Assembly (NCBI RefSeq): GCF_020179835.1
Contig: NZ_JAIUDA010000005.1
Coordinates: forward strand, 124,001-188,000
Direction: 5' to 3'
Origin: Pantoea sp. alder81
GTDB lineage: Bacteria; Pseudomonadota; Gammaproteobacteria; Enterobacterales; Enterobacteriaceae
Length of the DNA: 64,000 bases
Under the pieces are notes generated by a model. It had not been told where the DNA came from and did not search any database. It saw only the letters and a list, made by a program, of their open reading frames with translations. How positions within the stretch are numbered: position 1 is the stretch's first letter; the number at the start of each line of letters is the position of its first letter. Positions 26,483 through 36,148 of the stretch are shown in pieces. The translations under genes were made by a program, and so were the position numbers.

Positions 26483-26847
26483 AAGGGGTGATTCTTGCGC
26501 TGTGCAGCGTGCTACTGGTGTCACTGGCGCAATTGGTTCTGCGTGCCGCGATGCTGGATTTCCCGCCATTAGCCGCGTTACTCAGCCCGCAATTCTGGCA
26601 GCATCTTCAGCCGCTGCTCCTGCTGTGTATTGGGCTGGGAGCTTATGCGTTATCGATGCTGTGCTGGATGCTGGCGCTGCGCCATTTGCCGCTAAACCGG
26701 CTCTATCCGTTGTTGAGCCTGAGCTATGTGCTGGTGTGGCTGGCGGCCATTTCTTTGTTTGGTGAAGCTTTCCGCTGGAGCAGTTTTGCTGGCGTTTTAC
26801 TGATTGTCTTCGGATTGTTGTGCGTTTCGCTGCCGCGTAAGCCATAG
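26479..26847 (+). CDS. arnF: L-Ara4N-phosphoundecaprenol flippase subunit ArnF
   Basis: A 122-residue four-helix SMR-like membrane protein starting MKGVILALCSVLLVSLAQ, with ALRHLPLNRLYPLLSLSYVL, the ArnF counterpart of the ArnE helix motif, and ending in a basic tail (SLPRKP). The start at ATG 26479 gives the usual ATGA overlap with arnE; the longer upstream in-frame reading lies inside arnE and was rejected. It is the last gene of the operon. Confidence 0.92.
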   Translation: MKGVILALCSVLLVSLAQLVLRAAMLDFPPLAALLSPQFWQHLQPLLLLCIGLGAYALSMLCWMLALRHLPLNRLYPLLSLSYVLVWLAAISLFGEAFRWSSFAGVLLIVFGLLCVSLPRKP

Positions 26848-26937
26848 CTACGGGTTATTCATTCGCATGTGCAAAACCGAAGCGCTCGGGACACCCAGCG
26901 GCTGCGTAATTTTTTTCACGTCTAACAGACCGCTTTT

Positions 26938-26965
26938 GCGTCACTCAGCCATAGGCTGTTGACGC
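26938..26965 (+). terminator. Hairpin downstream of the arn operon
   Basis: GCGTCA-CT-CAGCC-ATA-GGCTG-T-TGACGC folds into an 11-bp stem with a small asymmetric bulge, about 90 bases after arnF. A short T-run (GGTTTTTAAC) begins a few bases later. Plausible arn terminator, though the spacing to the T-run is longer than ideal. Confidence 0.45.
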
Positions 26966-27064
26966 TCAGCGGTTTTTAACTCACGTATATTGGCGCTAAA
27001 GTTGTATTGCACATTAGCTCATCAGCCATAACACATCATCAGTGGGTAAGGCTGTGTGACATTG

Positions 27065-28222
27065 TCACTTTATCCTGCGCAAATGCTTTTCATTAAGGTA
27101 TGCCAGCGATGGCGTACCCAGCATGCCCATATCGCGGTTCACTTCATTCACGATCAGGTCAATAGCCAGTTCAACACCAGAAGTCCCCCCGACTGCGCAA
27201 GCATAGTTAAAAGGCCGGCCGACAAAGCAGGCCTTTGCTCCTAGCGCCATCGCTTTAATCACATCGGTTCCGCGCCGGATACCGCTGTCCATCATCACCG
27301 TCATATTCCCCGCTGCGGCGACAATCTCGGGCAAGACATAAATTGGCGGGATCACCGTATCCAACTGACGCCCACCGTGATTTGAGACCACAATGCCGTC
27401 GATGCCGATGGATTTACAACGTAATGCATCGTTGCGACTGAGAATGCCTTTTATCACCATGGTGCCCGTCCAGCGCTGACGAATATGTTCGATATGCTGC
27501 CATGTCAGATGGCTGCGCCCGCTGAAATCACGCACGGCATTTTTTGAAAACAGCGGTGCGCCGCGCACTGCGTTATTGTTTTCGAAATAGGGCATGCCCG
27601 TAGCGAGCAGGGTTTTCAGCAACGTGCCGTAAAGCCAGCGGGGATGTGTGACGCCTTGCCACGCCAATGCCAGACTGGGGCGAAAAGGCGTCGCAAATCC
27701 GGCCCGCACATTGTTCTCCCGGTTGGCTTTGACCGGAGTATCCACCGTGACCACCAGTACCGGAATGTGCGCACGCTTGACGCGATCGACTAATGCATCA
27801 ATCTCTTCCAGTGTTTTAGGCAAATAGGCCTGAAACCACATCGCCGGATTGACCGCGGCCACGTCTTCCAACCGAATCAGAGATGAACCGCTCATGATAA
27901 AGGGCACGTTTTTACTGGCTGCCGCTCGCGCTAAGGCGATATCACCCTGAAAACCGGTGATGGCGGAAATACCCATCGGTGCAATACCGACTGGCGCAGC
28001 ATAGCGATGGCCAAACAGCTCAACGTCTGTATTGCGCTGCGATACATCCACCATATTTTCCGGTATCAGGCCATAGCTGGCATAGGACTGCTGAGTGTGA
28101 CGTAGCGCAATGTTGTCCTCAACACCGCCGGAGACATAGGCGAACAGCGGATGGGGCAGACGTTTTTGGGCATATTTCTCGAAGTCATTTAATGAGAGAC
28201 AACGTTGATGCAATTTGCGCAT
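27065..28222 (-). CDS. FMN-dependent alpha-hydroxy-acid dehydrogenase/oxidase (LldD family)
   Basis: A 385-residue TIM-barrel flavoenzyme. FAYVSGGVEDN near residue 28 holds the conserved Tyr, followed by APVGIAPMG, IMSGSSLIRLEDVA, VPVLVVTVDTPVKANRENN (the conserved Thr, Asp and Arg region), MVIKGILSRNDA with the Lys, and VVSNHGGRQLD with the catalytic His. It oxidises an L-2-hydroxy acid such as lactate, mandelate or glycolate; the exact substrate cannot be told. It lies downstream of an MHS-family transporter in the same direction (gap 136 bases), which may import its substrate. No LldR or LldP is present, so it is not a standard lld operon. Confidence 0.85.
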   Translation of the reverse strand: MRKLHQRCLSLNDFEKYAQKRLPHPLFAYVSGGVEDNIALRHTQQSYASYGLIPENMVDVSQRNTDVELFGHRYAAPVGIAPMGISAITGFQGDIALARAAASKNVPFIMSGSSLIRLEDVAAVNPAMWFQAYLPKTLEEIDALVDRVKRAHIPVLVVTVDTPVKANRENNVRAGFATPFRPSLALAWQGVTHPRWLYGTLLKTLLATGMPYFENNNAVRGAPLFSKNAVRDFSGRSHLTWQHIEHIRQRWTGTMVIKGILSRNDALRCKSIGIDGIVVSNHGGRQLDTVIPPIYVLPEIVAAAGNMTVMMDSGIRRGTDVIKAMALGAKACFVGRPFNYACAVGGTSGVELAIDLIVNEVNRDMGMLGTPSLAYLNEKHLRRIK

Positions 28223-28327
28223 GAGATAGCGATTCAGCTGAGAGAATAAAAGAGTGAAAAGTCATGCTATTGCAATGATGGGATCTGACAAATGCTTTAA
28301 GTGGAATTGTTTATCTGAATAAAGCAT

Positions 28328-28351
28328 ATGGGCGCACCTCAGCGCGCCCAT
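28328..28351 (-). terminator. Hairpin between the MHS transporter and the hydroxy-acid dehydrogenase
   Basis: ATGGGCGC (28328-28335) and GCGCCCAT (28344-28351) form a perfect 8-bp stem with an 8-base loop just after the transporter stop. Only a weak T-rich stretch follows on the transcribed strand, so partial termination is possible. Confidence 0.5.
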
Positions 28352-28358
28352 CAAAAAA

Positions 28359-29702
28359 TTAGTGTTGCTCCCATGTATGGTATTCGCCATTGCGACGTCC
28401 CGGTGCCGTTTCGGGCAAGCGCAACAGGCCAATCACGGAAATGACTCCCAGCACCGCAACATACAGTGCCAGCCCGTACCAGTGCCCTTCGGTCACCTGC
28501 AGGATTTTCACCGCCACTAATCCGAGTACGCCACTGCCAATTAACGATCCCACCTGCCAAATCACCGCAATCCCGCTACAGCGAATGTGCGTCGGGAACA
28601 GTTCCGGGAACCAGGACGCCTGTGGGGCGTAACACATGCTGTGGCCGAGCGTCAGCGCCACAATCATCGCAATTTGCGTCAGCCAGTAGCTGTTTTGCGA
28701 CAAGGCATAAAAGAACGGCACAATGGAAATCACAATCAGCAGCGCGCCCATCATGTATACCGGTTTGCGGCCGATCCTATCGGATAAGGCACCCATCAGC
28801 GGAATAGCAAATATCTCGAGAATCACCGCTACGATCATGCTGTTCATCAGTATGCCAGCGTCGAGGTTATTGGCTTTGCCCCACGCAAGGATGATCACCG
28901 TGAAAAGGGCAAAGGCGCAGGCCTCGATTAACTTAGCGGCCACACCATTGACCACCAGACGCGGATTGCCGCGTAACACTTCTTTTAAAGGACGTGATTC
29001 GGCCGCTTTGGTTTCACGAATAGCGGCGAACACCGGTGATTCATCGATACGTAAACGAATAAACAGACCCACAATCACCAGCAGTGCGCTTAGTAAGAAG
29101 GGCACGCGCCAACCCCAATCCATCATTTGATCCGCGCTCAGAGTGGCATTGAGAATGGCAAACAATGCCAGCGGCAGCAGGAACCCCACCGGCGCACCTA
29201 TTTGTACCCAACTGGCAAAGAAACCGCGTCGTGAAGCCTGAGAATATTCGGCGGTCATCAGGACGGCGCCAGCTTGTTCACCGCCCACGCCAAAACCCTG
29301 CAGCAAGCGAATAGCGATCAGCAGCACCGGCGCCCAGATGCCAATCTTTTCATAGGTTGGCAGCAGGCCAATGCAGAAAGTGCCGAGACCGACAATCAGA
29401 ATAGTGGCGACCAATGCTTTTTTACGCCCAACTTTGTCGCCGATATGGCCGAACACAATGCCGCCAATCGGCCGCGCGAGGAAGCCAACAGCATAAGTGG
29501 CAAACGCGGCGAGGGTGCTAATCAAAGGATCGTGGCTGGGGAAAAACAGGTGGCCAAAAAACAGCACTGCAGCCGTGCCATAGGCAAAGAAATCATAATA
29601 TTCCGCGGCGGTGCCAATCGCTGAAGCACTAGCGACACGACGGATAAGTGAGGTGTGATTTCCCTGTGCCGTTTGGGTCTGAGTAAGGGTAGAAGATGCC
29701 AT
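28359..29702 (-). CDS. MFS transporter, metabolite:H+ symporter (MHS) family
   Basis: A 447-residue, 12-helix major facilitator of the MHS family (relatives: ShiA, KgtP, ProP). ASAIGTAAEYYDFFAYGTAA at TM1, FGHIGDKVGRKKALV in loop 2-3, RLLQGFGVGGEQAGAV at TM4 and GALSDRIGRKPVYMMGA at loop 8-9 are diagnostic. The substrate is likely an organic acid or zwitterion; it cannot be narrowed further. I chose the ATG at 29702 over a TTG two codons upstream. It precedes the FMN hydroxy-acid dehydrogenase, a possible functional pair. Confidence 0.88.
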   Translation of the reverse strand: MASSTLTQTQTAQGNHTSLIRRVASASAIGTAAEYYDFFAYGTAAVLFFGHLFFPSHDPLISTLAAFATYAVGFLARPIGGIVFGHIGDKVGRKKALVATILIVGLGTFCIGLLPTYEKIGIWAPVLLIAIRLLQGFGVGGEQAGAVLMTAEYSQASRRGFFASWVQIGAPVGFLLPLALFAILNATLSADQMMDWGWRVPFLLSALLVIVGLFIRLRIDESPVFAAIRETKAAESRPLKEVLRGNPRLVVNGVAAKLIEACAFALFTVIILAWGKANNLDAGILMNSMIVAVILEIFAIPLMGALSDRIGRKPVYMMGALLIVISIVPFFYALSQNSYWLTQIAMIVALTLGHSMCYAPQASWFPELFPTHIRCSGIAVIWQVGSLIGSGVLGLVAVKILQVTEGHWYGLALYVAVLGVISVIGLLRLPETAPGRRNGEYHTWEQH

Positions 29703-30278
29703 AGCCAAAATCCTGCAGGTTTATAATGTTAGACTACCATACAAGGATGTTTGCTCGTTTGTTGCGCGAATGATCACAGATTTAGGATGGCGCGATTTTA
29801 CATCCTCGCGTTAAAACCTCTCATCGAAAATCGACACGTCATCAAGTTAGTCTCTATTATTTTCGGCCCGTCATAGCGCTGCGCTTATTAATCTTAATGA
29901 CGTTAAAGTTAAAAATAGAATGGATCTATTTCACTGGAAATGACGCCTTTCGTTTTTTTTGATCATTAATAATGAGAATGTATAAATCATAATAATTTCA
30001 GTAAAGCCTGGACTTTAAACTGAAGCTAACACATTGATATAAATGAGGAGGTAATCACAAATCAATCCCGCATTACTTTCTGATATTAAAGGGTTAATTC
30101 TTAATTTGACTTAAACCCCTCCATTCACCTTAACTCCAGCTAGACGTTTTCTTTACGAAATGGTGAGATAACTCGACATAATACGTTCTCCATTCTTGTT
30201 CTCGCGTTTATTAAATGAACCGTCATGCACGGCGCTGGCTGCCGCGCGATAAATATTATTTTCTCTCTGGAGGAAAGG
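29703..30278 (+). promoter_or_regulatory. Long AT-rich leader upstream of the autotransporter
   Basis: About 575 bases with no convincing gene. It is clearly more AT-rich than its neighbours, with runs such as TTTTTTTTGATC and several TATAAA/TATAAT-like words near 29980, which fits an H-NS-type silenced or finely controlled promoter region. The divergent MHS transporter promoter also lies here. A short minus-strand reading at 30140-30355 runs through the autotransporter start and is not credible. Confidence 0.4.
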
Positions 30279-33200
30279 ATGTTGTTTAAATTAAAACCGC
30301 TGGTTATCAGCTTGCTGGCTGCACAAGGCATTATTATTCCTGCGATGCAAATCAATGCCGCCGTTATTCAACCCTTTGACCCTGCGAAAAATGATAACAA
30401 AGTAGGGGTGTTTTGCGTGTGTAATGGCAGCACCCAGTCGCTAACGGGTTTGCCGCAATTTGCGCCGGGTAAAAGTGGCGAACTGCAGGTCTCCATTGGC
30501 GAGTTGCAGGATCAAGGCAGGCTGGTGACAGATAACAACTTATTAGGCAAAGAGAGGCTGAGTTTAGGTGCGCAGGATTTCACTATCTCCGTGCCTAATG
30601 AAGATCAACGCTCTTACAGCAATTTTCAGACTTACAACACTGCCGCGTTGAGCAATCTTGCTCCAGTCGATAGCAGCACCCTGGTCACCGATTTCGAAGA
30701 GGTGAAGAATCAACAGTACATTGATGCGCGTGTCGCCTCAGTGAGTAATGGCACCATTAACGTACAATTAGGCACTGACGGAGCCAGCACGGTAGCCAAT
30801 GGCTGGGAGATGGCGGCAAAACAGAGCCGCTTATTTACCGCCAGTAATAAAGGCAATATGAACTGGGATTCGGATAACCGCATTACTTTCACCGCGACGC
30901 AGATTCCTGCCGTGTCGCGCTGGGGCCTGAATGTGGACAATCTGGTGACCTATAACGGCGCATTCAGTGTGACCAGCCTGTATGGCGATACTACCGACTT
31001 CAACGTGACGTCGTTGGGTGACCTGCAAAGTTACAACGACTGGCTGATTGATCAACTGCGAAACGGCCAAATCAGTTCCGCTGACTACAACAACGAGTTT
31101 AATAAAGCGGTAACGCTCAGCAGCGGACAGGTGGTGTGGGGAGTGAATACTCCGGATGAGGATGAAGCCTTCCTGCCAATTGGGGAACGCGTGGTACTCA
31201 GCGCGGATGGTGCCAATGCGCATGCTACCGTTGAGGCGGGGAAAACCCTTGAGGTGGCCAATGCCAACGGTGGAGCAATGCGTGCGGACAATGGTGCCAG
31301 CGCAACCATTAACGGCAAGCTTGCCAGTACCGGCAGCGGAATCACCGATAATGATGCGCTGGTCTTAACCAATGGCAGCAGCGGCATCAATAACGGTGTG
31401 ATCAATAGCGGTTTCTTCAATAATGCCGATGGCACTGGGATTGATAACAGCACGCTCGGCATAAACGGATTAGCCGTCAACGCCAGCGACAGTCATTTTA
31501 TCAACAACGGCATTATCAATAGCACGGGATCAGCCGTCCTGCTGGATAACAGCGCTGGTGTGAACAACGGCACTATCAATCTGGTCGGTGACAACGGCAG
31601 CGCAACAGCGGTGACGCTGAGTGGCGCTGCGAGCACCTTCACCAACAATGGCACGATCTATCTTGGCCGTACGCCGCAAAATCACCCGGGTGATGCGACC
31701 TCTGACATTCTGCTGAATAGCGCCAACGGTATCCTTCAATTGGATAACTCCAGTGCAATCAATAACGGCCACATCGTTATGGGGTCTGGTGTACAAGGTG
31801 GCGCGGCGATGAGCGTCAGCGGCGGCGGGGATGCTATCACCCGTAACAATGGCGTGATTGATGTCAACGGTCGCGGCACGGGGCTGGCAGTGGTGGATTC
31901 CGGCAGCGGCGGCCAGGTGGGCAACGCCGGGGTGATTAACCTTAACGGCGATAACGGCACCGGCCTGTTGGTGACGGCGAATGACGGTGGCCTTGCGCAC
32001 GCCTGGTCCAGTGGCCCAATCAATATTGCCGGGAATGCTAATGTCACAGCAGGGACACGAAACACCGCAGTATGGGTGAAAGGTATCGATAGCGGCGTCG
32101 CTTCGGCGGATATCACCGGACCGATCACCTTAAACGGTGCGGGCGCGATTGGGATACGCGCTGAAGGCAATGCCACGGTCAATGTGGCGCAGGCGGCAGT
32201 TCCTACGGGTAACAGCGGTGCTAATCAAATCACCTTTCTCGCTATGGGCCCGAACGCGAAAATCTTGCTGCCCGAGAATGGCCACTACGGCGTAACGGGT
32301 GATAACGCATCAATATTTCGTGTGCAGGATGGCGCGAACTTTGATGGCAGTGGCATGACGCTAAACTCAAACGGTAACCTTTCCACCGCCGTTCTTGGCA
32401 GTGGCGATAACACCACGGTCAGCACCGGCAATGCGATCTTTAATCTCGGCGAAAATGGCATCGGCCTGCGTATTGAGGGCGCGGCTCAGGGCACAATCGA
32501 CGCGGCAACGACCATTAATATGAATGGCATACACAGCATCGTGGCTCAGGTACAGGGCAATCGAACCGACCTCAACGGCTTAATTACCAATTCCACCAGG
32601 CTTCCTTACACCAACACCTTGCTGACAAACAATGCGGACATCCATGGCTCGCAGGATCGGCAGGTTGGTTTTATTGCCAGTAGCCAGGGACAGTTGATCA
32701 ATAACGGTGATATCACGCTGCAAGGCAGCAACACCACCGGGATCGCATCGCTTGGCGGTAATGCCACCAATAATGGATCGGTGTCGATTACCAATGGCAG
32801 TAGCGGGCTTTACGTCGAGGGTTACACCTACTCGGTTGGCGCAAGTGCAACCAACAACGGCACGATCAATGTCTCCGCAGGTAATGCCAGCGCGGCACTG
32901 CCTTCCGTGGGTGGCGTGGCTTATGGTGACGCAGCTTATTTATACCAAAATGGCACCATTAATTTGTACGGTGAACATGCGGTAGGCGCACAGGCGGCTA
33001 ATGGCGGTAAGGTGGAGATTGGTGAAGGCAGTCAAATTGCCTTCCATGCTGCCAATCAAATCGGTTATCAGGCGCTTGAAGGCTTTAGTAGCATCAGTAA
33101 CAGCGCCAATCTGACGACGGATGCTGAGAATATCTCGTTATTCAGCGCTGGCAGCTACGGCAATATCAATAACCAGGGCACCATCACCGTCAATGGCAAT

Positions 33201-35828
33201 AACAGCCGCGCGATTGCACTGACGGACGGCGGCCTGCTGATCAACAGTGGTTCGATTTCCGCGTATAAAGGGGTGGCGTTGGATGCCTCATCAGGATCCT
33301 CGACTTATCGGCAAAGCAGCGGACAAATCTATTCTGAAGGAACGGCTGCCATTCGCGTCGGCAATGGCGGTTCGCTCAACATCATTGGGGATGGGCAAGG
33401 CGATCAGTACAACAGCTACAGCAGCAATATCTGGTCCAGCGGTGACGCAGACACGGTGTTGATTGATAACGGTGCCGCAGGATTTAGCGCCGATCATGTG
33501 GAATTGAGTGGTGCCCGCAATCTTATTAATAACCGTGCAGAAACCAGCAATATTGCCCTGAATTATGTGCGACTGGACGTCAATGGCGGTAATGGTATTC
33601 GCTCGGCAACCTCGTTCGGCTATGACGACCATGTTTATCTCAATGTCAGCAGTAACAGCCAGACCAACGCGCCGGGCATCGGCTATCTGTTTGCCAATGA
33701 GGATGGTTCTGTCACCCATAACGATTTAACCCTCGGTCCCAATTATTACATTTTCCTTTCGGGTGCCAACACAACCGGTGTACGCGCCAATACGACCGGC
33801 AAAGTGATCAACGAAGGCTTTATCGGCGTGTATGACTTTACTGGTGGATCGGCGATTGTTACTGACACGGCCAGTGAGGTAATTAACCGGGGCAATATCG
33901 TTTCAAACAGTAAAGTGTCACCAGTGATTGATCTGCGCGGTGGACAGACATTGTTTATCAACCAGGGGCAAATCAGCGCGACTTTCCCGGATATTGAGGT
34001 GGTGGCGGGCGGCGCGACCAACGACCGGATTGCGCTGATGTCAGGTAGCGTGGTGGGGGATGTGAATACCGGTGCCGGTAACGACATCGTGCAGGTGTCT
34101 GGCGGTACGCTGAATGGCAGCGTGACTATGGGGAACGGCACCAACCAGGCGCTGGTGGAAAAAGTAGATTTGGCTAACACCCGGCACATCACCACGCAGA
34201 ATGGTGCAGGCAGTACGCTGTATTTTAATGACATCAATGCGCGCGGCGGGTCATTCTCTGCCGATGACTTGAGTAAAGGGACCAATCTTGGCGGCGGCTG
34301 GAGCACCATTAACTTTAATAACACCCAGTGGACGTTGACCGATAATCTGAAACTGGCGCACAGCACCATCAATATCGATGAAGGTTCAACGTTGTATGCG
34401 GGTGATGGCGTCAATCCACTACTGAGTGGGGCAACGGATGGTTCGCTGGTAGTGAATAATGCCGGTACGCTGGATTTGACCAATGGCAATGGGGTGCCGG
34501 GCAACACGCTGACCATTGATGGGGATCTCAATTCAGCTGGCGGTCATGTGAAGCTGAACACGCAGATTGACAATGGTGTAAGCGACAGCGTGCGCGTGAA
34601 TGGCAATACCAGCGGCACCACAATGCTGGATGTTAACCCGGTGGCGAACCGCCTGGCGGTTATTACGCCGGAGCAAGGTATTACACTGGCGCAGGTGACA
34701 GGCAACGCCGGTGCTAACAGCTTCGTGCTGGCGAATGGCTATGTCGCATCCGGTCCCTATCAATATGGCCTTTACAACAGTTCAAACGGAACCGGTCAGG
34801 ATTTTCGTCTTGCGAGCAACTTTGTCAGCGATGCGGCAGGTAATGCGGTGCGTCCACAACTTACGCCTCAGATGCCATCATATATTTCTGCGCCGGTCGG
34901 GCTGGCCTACTACAACATGGCGGTGATGGACGATCTGCATAAGCGATTGGGCGAATTGCGCCAGGATTCAGGCAGCAGCGCGGGTAACGGCGGCGAGATG
35001 TTTATTCGTTATCTTGGATCCAATCTGACTTACAAGACGGATCGCAGCCTGAGTCAAAACGGCTACGATTTCGATCTTGATTACAGCGCGGTGCAACTGG
35101 GCGGCAATCTGATTCATCTGCAGGGCGCCAGCGACAGTTTGCGAGCCGGCGTGGCCTATACCCGCGGTAATGCCCGTATTCGTCCCGATGCAGCGGACGG
35201 TTACAGTTCAACCAGCTTCGATAGCGATACCTTGTCGCTTTACGGCACCTGGCTACGTGACAGTGGCTTCTATGTTGATGGGGCGCTGTCATTCGACTGG
35301 CATCGTGGCGATACCGATATTGCGCGGCAAAAAGAGGTGGGCAAACTGAAAGGCAATGGCTGGGGCGCGTCCCTGGAAACGGGCTATCCATGGCAGCTGG
35401 GCAACGGCATTCGCCTTGAACCGCAGGCGCAATTAATGTACCTGCAGCTCAACATGGATGATCTGGTGGATCGAGATAACACCCGCGTCAGTTGGGGCGA
35501 TTACGATCAAACCATTGGTCGCATTGGCGCGCGTTTGGATCGAAGCTGGCAAGATGCAGCTGGGCAGCAATACACGCCTTACATCCGTACCAATTACACG
35601 CGCGGTTGGGGAGGGGCAGCGACCACGCGAGCGGGCATTAACGGCAGCGCGGATAGCGTCAGTTTTGACAGCGGGAAGTTTGGTCAGATGTGGGACGTTG
35701 GCATCGGTGGCACGGCTGCGCTGAAAGGGAATCTCTCATTGTACGCCGAGGCGGACTATCGCCAGGAAATTGATGGTAACGGCACCAAAGGTTGGCGCTA
35801 CAACGGCGGTGTTCGCTGGCAATTCTGA
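30279..35828 (+). CDS. Large type Va autotransporter (1,849 aa)
   Basis: The signal peptide is MLFKLKPLVISLLAAQGIII and ends near residue 27. The passenger (about 28-1540) is a long beta-helix with many NNG-type rungs (FINNGIINS, VNNGTINLVG, FTNNGTIYLG, NNQGTITVNG). An alpha-linker (YNMAVMDDLHKRLGELRQD, about 1543) leads to a 12-stranded barrel (about 1573-1849) ending in GGVRWQF with the C-terminal Phe that BamA recognises. The passenger is probably surface-exposed and adhesive; no protease triad was seen. A CVC pair at 46-48 is odd, since such passengers usually lack Cys. The start ATG at 30279 follows GGAGGAAAGG; an upstream in-frame ATG would bury the signal peptide. Confidence 0.9.
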   Translation: MLFKLKPLVISLLAAQGIIIPAMQINAAVIQPFDPAKNDNKVGVFCVCNGSTQSLTGLPQFAPGKSGELQVSIGELQDQGRLVTDNNLLGKERLSLGAQDFTISVPNEDQRSYSNFQTYNTAALSNLAPVDSSTLVTDFEEVKNQQYIDARVASVSNGTINVQLGTDGASTVANGWEMAAKQSRLFTASNKGNMNWDSDNRITFTATQIPAVSRWGLNVDNLVTYNGAFSVTSLYGDTTDFNVTSLGDLQSYNDWLIDQLRNGQISSADYNNEFNKAVTLSSGQVVWGVNTPDEDEAFLPIGERVVLSADGANAHATVEAGKTLEVANANGGAMRADNGASATINGKLASTGSGITDNDALVLTNGSSGINNGVINSGFFNNADGTGIDNSTLGINGLAVNASDSHFINNGIINSTGSAVLLDNSAGVNNGTINLVGDNGSATAVTLSGAASTFTNNGTIYLGRTPQNHPGDATSDILLNSANGILQLDNSSAINNGHIVMGSGVQGGAAMSVSGGGDAITRNNGVIDVNGRGTGLAVVDSGSGGQVGNAGVINLNGDNGTGLLVTANDGGLAHAWSSGPINIAGNANVTAGTRNTAVWVKGIDSGVASADITGPITLNGAGAIGIRAEGNATVNVAQAAVPTGNSGANQITFLAMGPNAKILLPENGHYGVTGDNASIFRVQDGANFDGSGMTLNSNGNLSTAVLGSGDNTTVSTGNAIFNLGENGIGLRIEGAAQGTIDAATTINMNGIHSIVAQVQGNRTDLNGLITNSTRLPYTNTLLTNNADIHGSQDRQVGFIASSQGQLINNGDITLQGSNTTGIASLGGNATNNGSVSITNGSSGLYVEGYTYSVGASATNNGTINVSAGNASAALPSVGGVAYGDAAYLYQNGTINLYGEHAVGAQAANGGKVEIGEGSQIAFHAANQIGYQALEGFSSISNSANLTTDAENISLFSAGSYGNINNQGTITVNGNNSRAIALTDGGLLINSGSISAYKGVALDASSGSSTYRQSSGQIYSEGTAAIRVGNGGSLNIIGDGQGDQYNSYSSNIWSSGDADTVLIDNGAAGFSADHVELSGARNLINNRAETSNIALNYVRLDVNGGNGIRSATSFGYDDHVYLNVSSNSQTNAPGIGYLFANEDGSVTHNDLTLGPNYYIFLSGANTTGVRANTTGKVINEGFIGVYDFTGGSAIVTDTASEVINRGNIVSNSKVSPVIDLRGGQTLFINQGQISATFPDIEVVAGGATNDRIALMSGSVVGDVNTGAGNDIVQVSGGTLNGSVTMGNGTNQALVEKVDLANTRHITTQNGAGSTLYFNDINARGGSFSADDLSKGTNLGGGWSTINFNNTQWTLTDNLKLAHSTINIDEGSTLYAGDGVNPLLSGATDGSLVVNNAGTLDLTNGNGVPGNTLTIDGDLNSAGGHVKLNTQIDNGVSDSVRVNGNTSGTTMLDVNPVANRLAVITPEQGITLAQVTGNAGANSFVLANGYVASGPYQYGLYNSSNGTGQDFRLASNFVSDAAGNAVRPQLTPQMPSYISAPVGLAYYNMAVMDDLHKRLGELRQDSGSSAGNGGEMFIRYLGSNLTYKTDRSLSQNGYDFDLDYSAVQLGGNLIHLQGASDSLRAGVAYTRGNARIRPDAADGYSSTSFDSDTLSLYGTWLRDSGFYVDGALSFDWHRGDTDIARQKEVGKLKGNGWGASLETGYPWQLGNGIRLEPQAQLMYLQLNMDDLVDRDNTRVSWGDYDQTIGRIGARLDRSWQDAAGQQYTPYIRTNYTRGWGGAATTRAGINGSADSVSFDSGKFGQMWDVGIGGTAALKGNLSLYAEADYRQEIDGNGTKGWRYNGGVRWQF

Positions 35829-35838
35829 TTCTATTCAC

Positions 35839-35872
35839 CCCTTACGCCAATAGGCATTGGCGTAAGGGTTTT
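35839..35872 (+). terminator. Rho-independent terminator of the autotransporter gene
   Basis: CCCTTACGCCAA (35839-35850) pairs perfectly with TTGGCGTAAGGG (35857-35868), extended by T-A at the loop, and is followed by TTTTCTT. It begins 10 bases after the stop codon. Confidence 0.9.
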
Positions 35873-36148
35873 CTTATTTCCTCGCTCGAATGTTTAAATA
35901 CATACACGCCGCCATTAATTAATATCGCCCACCTCAATCCAGGGTTATTCGAATCCTTCTTCGCCTCTCTCTCTTTAAATTAACGCTCCCTTTTGATGTT
36001 TAACCATCAAAATAAATCAGCCAGAATGCTTGATGTCACATTTCGAAAAATGAATTTCAAATAAAAATTAACATGAAATAAAAATACCGATAGCGTCATT
36101 TCTGTTTTGTTCTGCTGTATTTCCAAATGCATTTTACCAGGAGAGGTT
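35873..36148 (+). promoter_or_regulatory. AT-rich leader before the inositol-like operon
   Basis: About 275 bases with no gene, AT-rich, ending in a ribosome site CAGGAGAGG before the transporter start. TGAAATAAAAATACC near 36073-36088 is a possible -10 region; no operator palindrome stands out. Confidence 0.35.

Noticed and set aside
29930..30000. Fur-box-like words (TAATAATGAGAATG) upstream of the autotransporter
   Set aside because: It matches only part of the Fur consensus in an AT-rich region where such matches occur by chance. I do not claim iron control.
31200..34000. Possible tandem DNA repeats or CRISPR in the autotransporter region
   Set aside because: The repeats are short amino-acid rungs (NNG) of a beta-helix, with irregular spacing and no constant DNA repeat-spacer order.
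33746..34531. Long minus-strand reading inside the autotransporter (261 codons)
   Set aside because: It is a shadow of the repeat-rich NNG passenger; its proline/serine/valine-rich composition is typical of antisense reading, not of a real protein.
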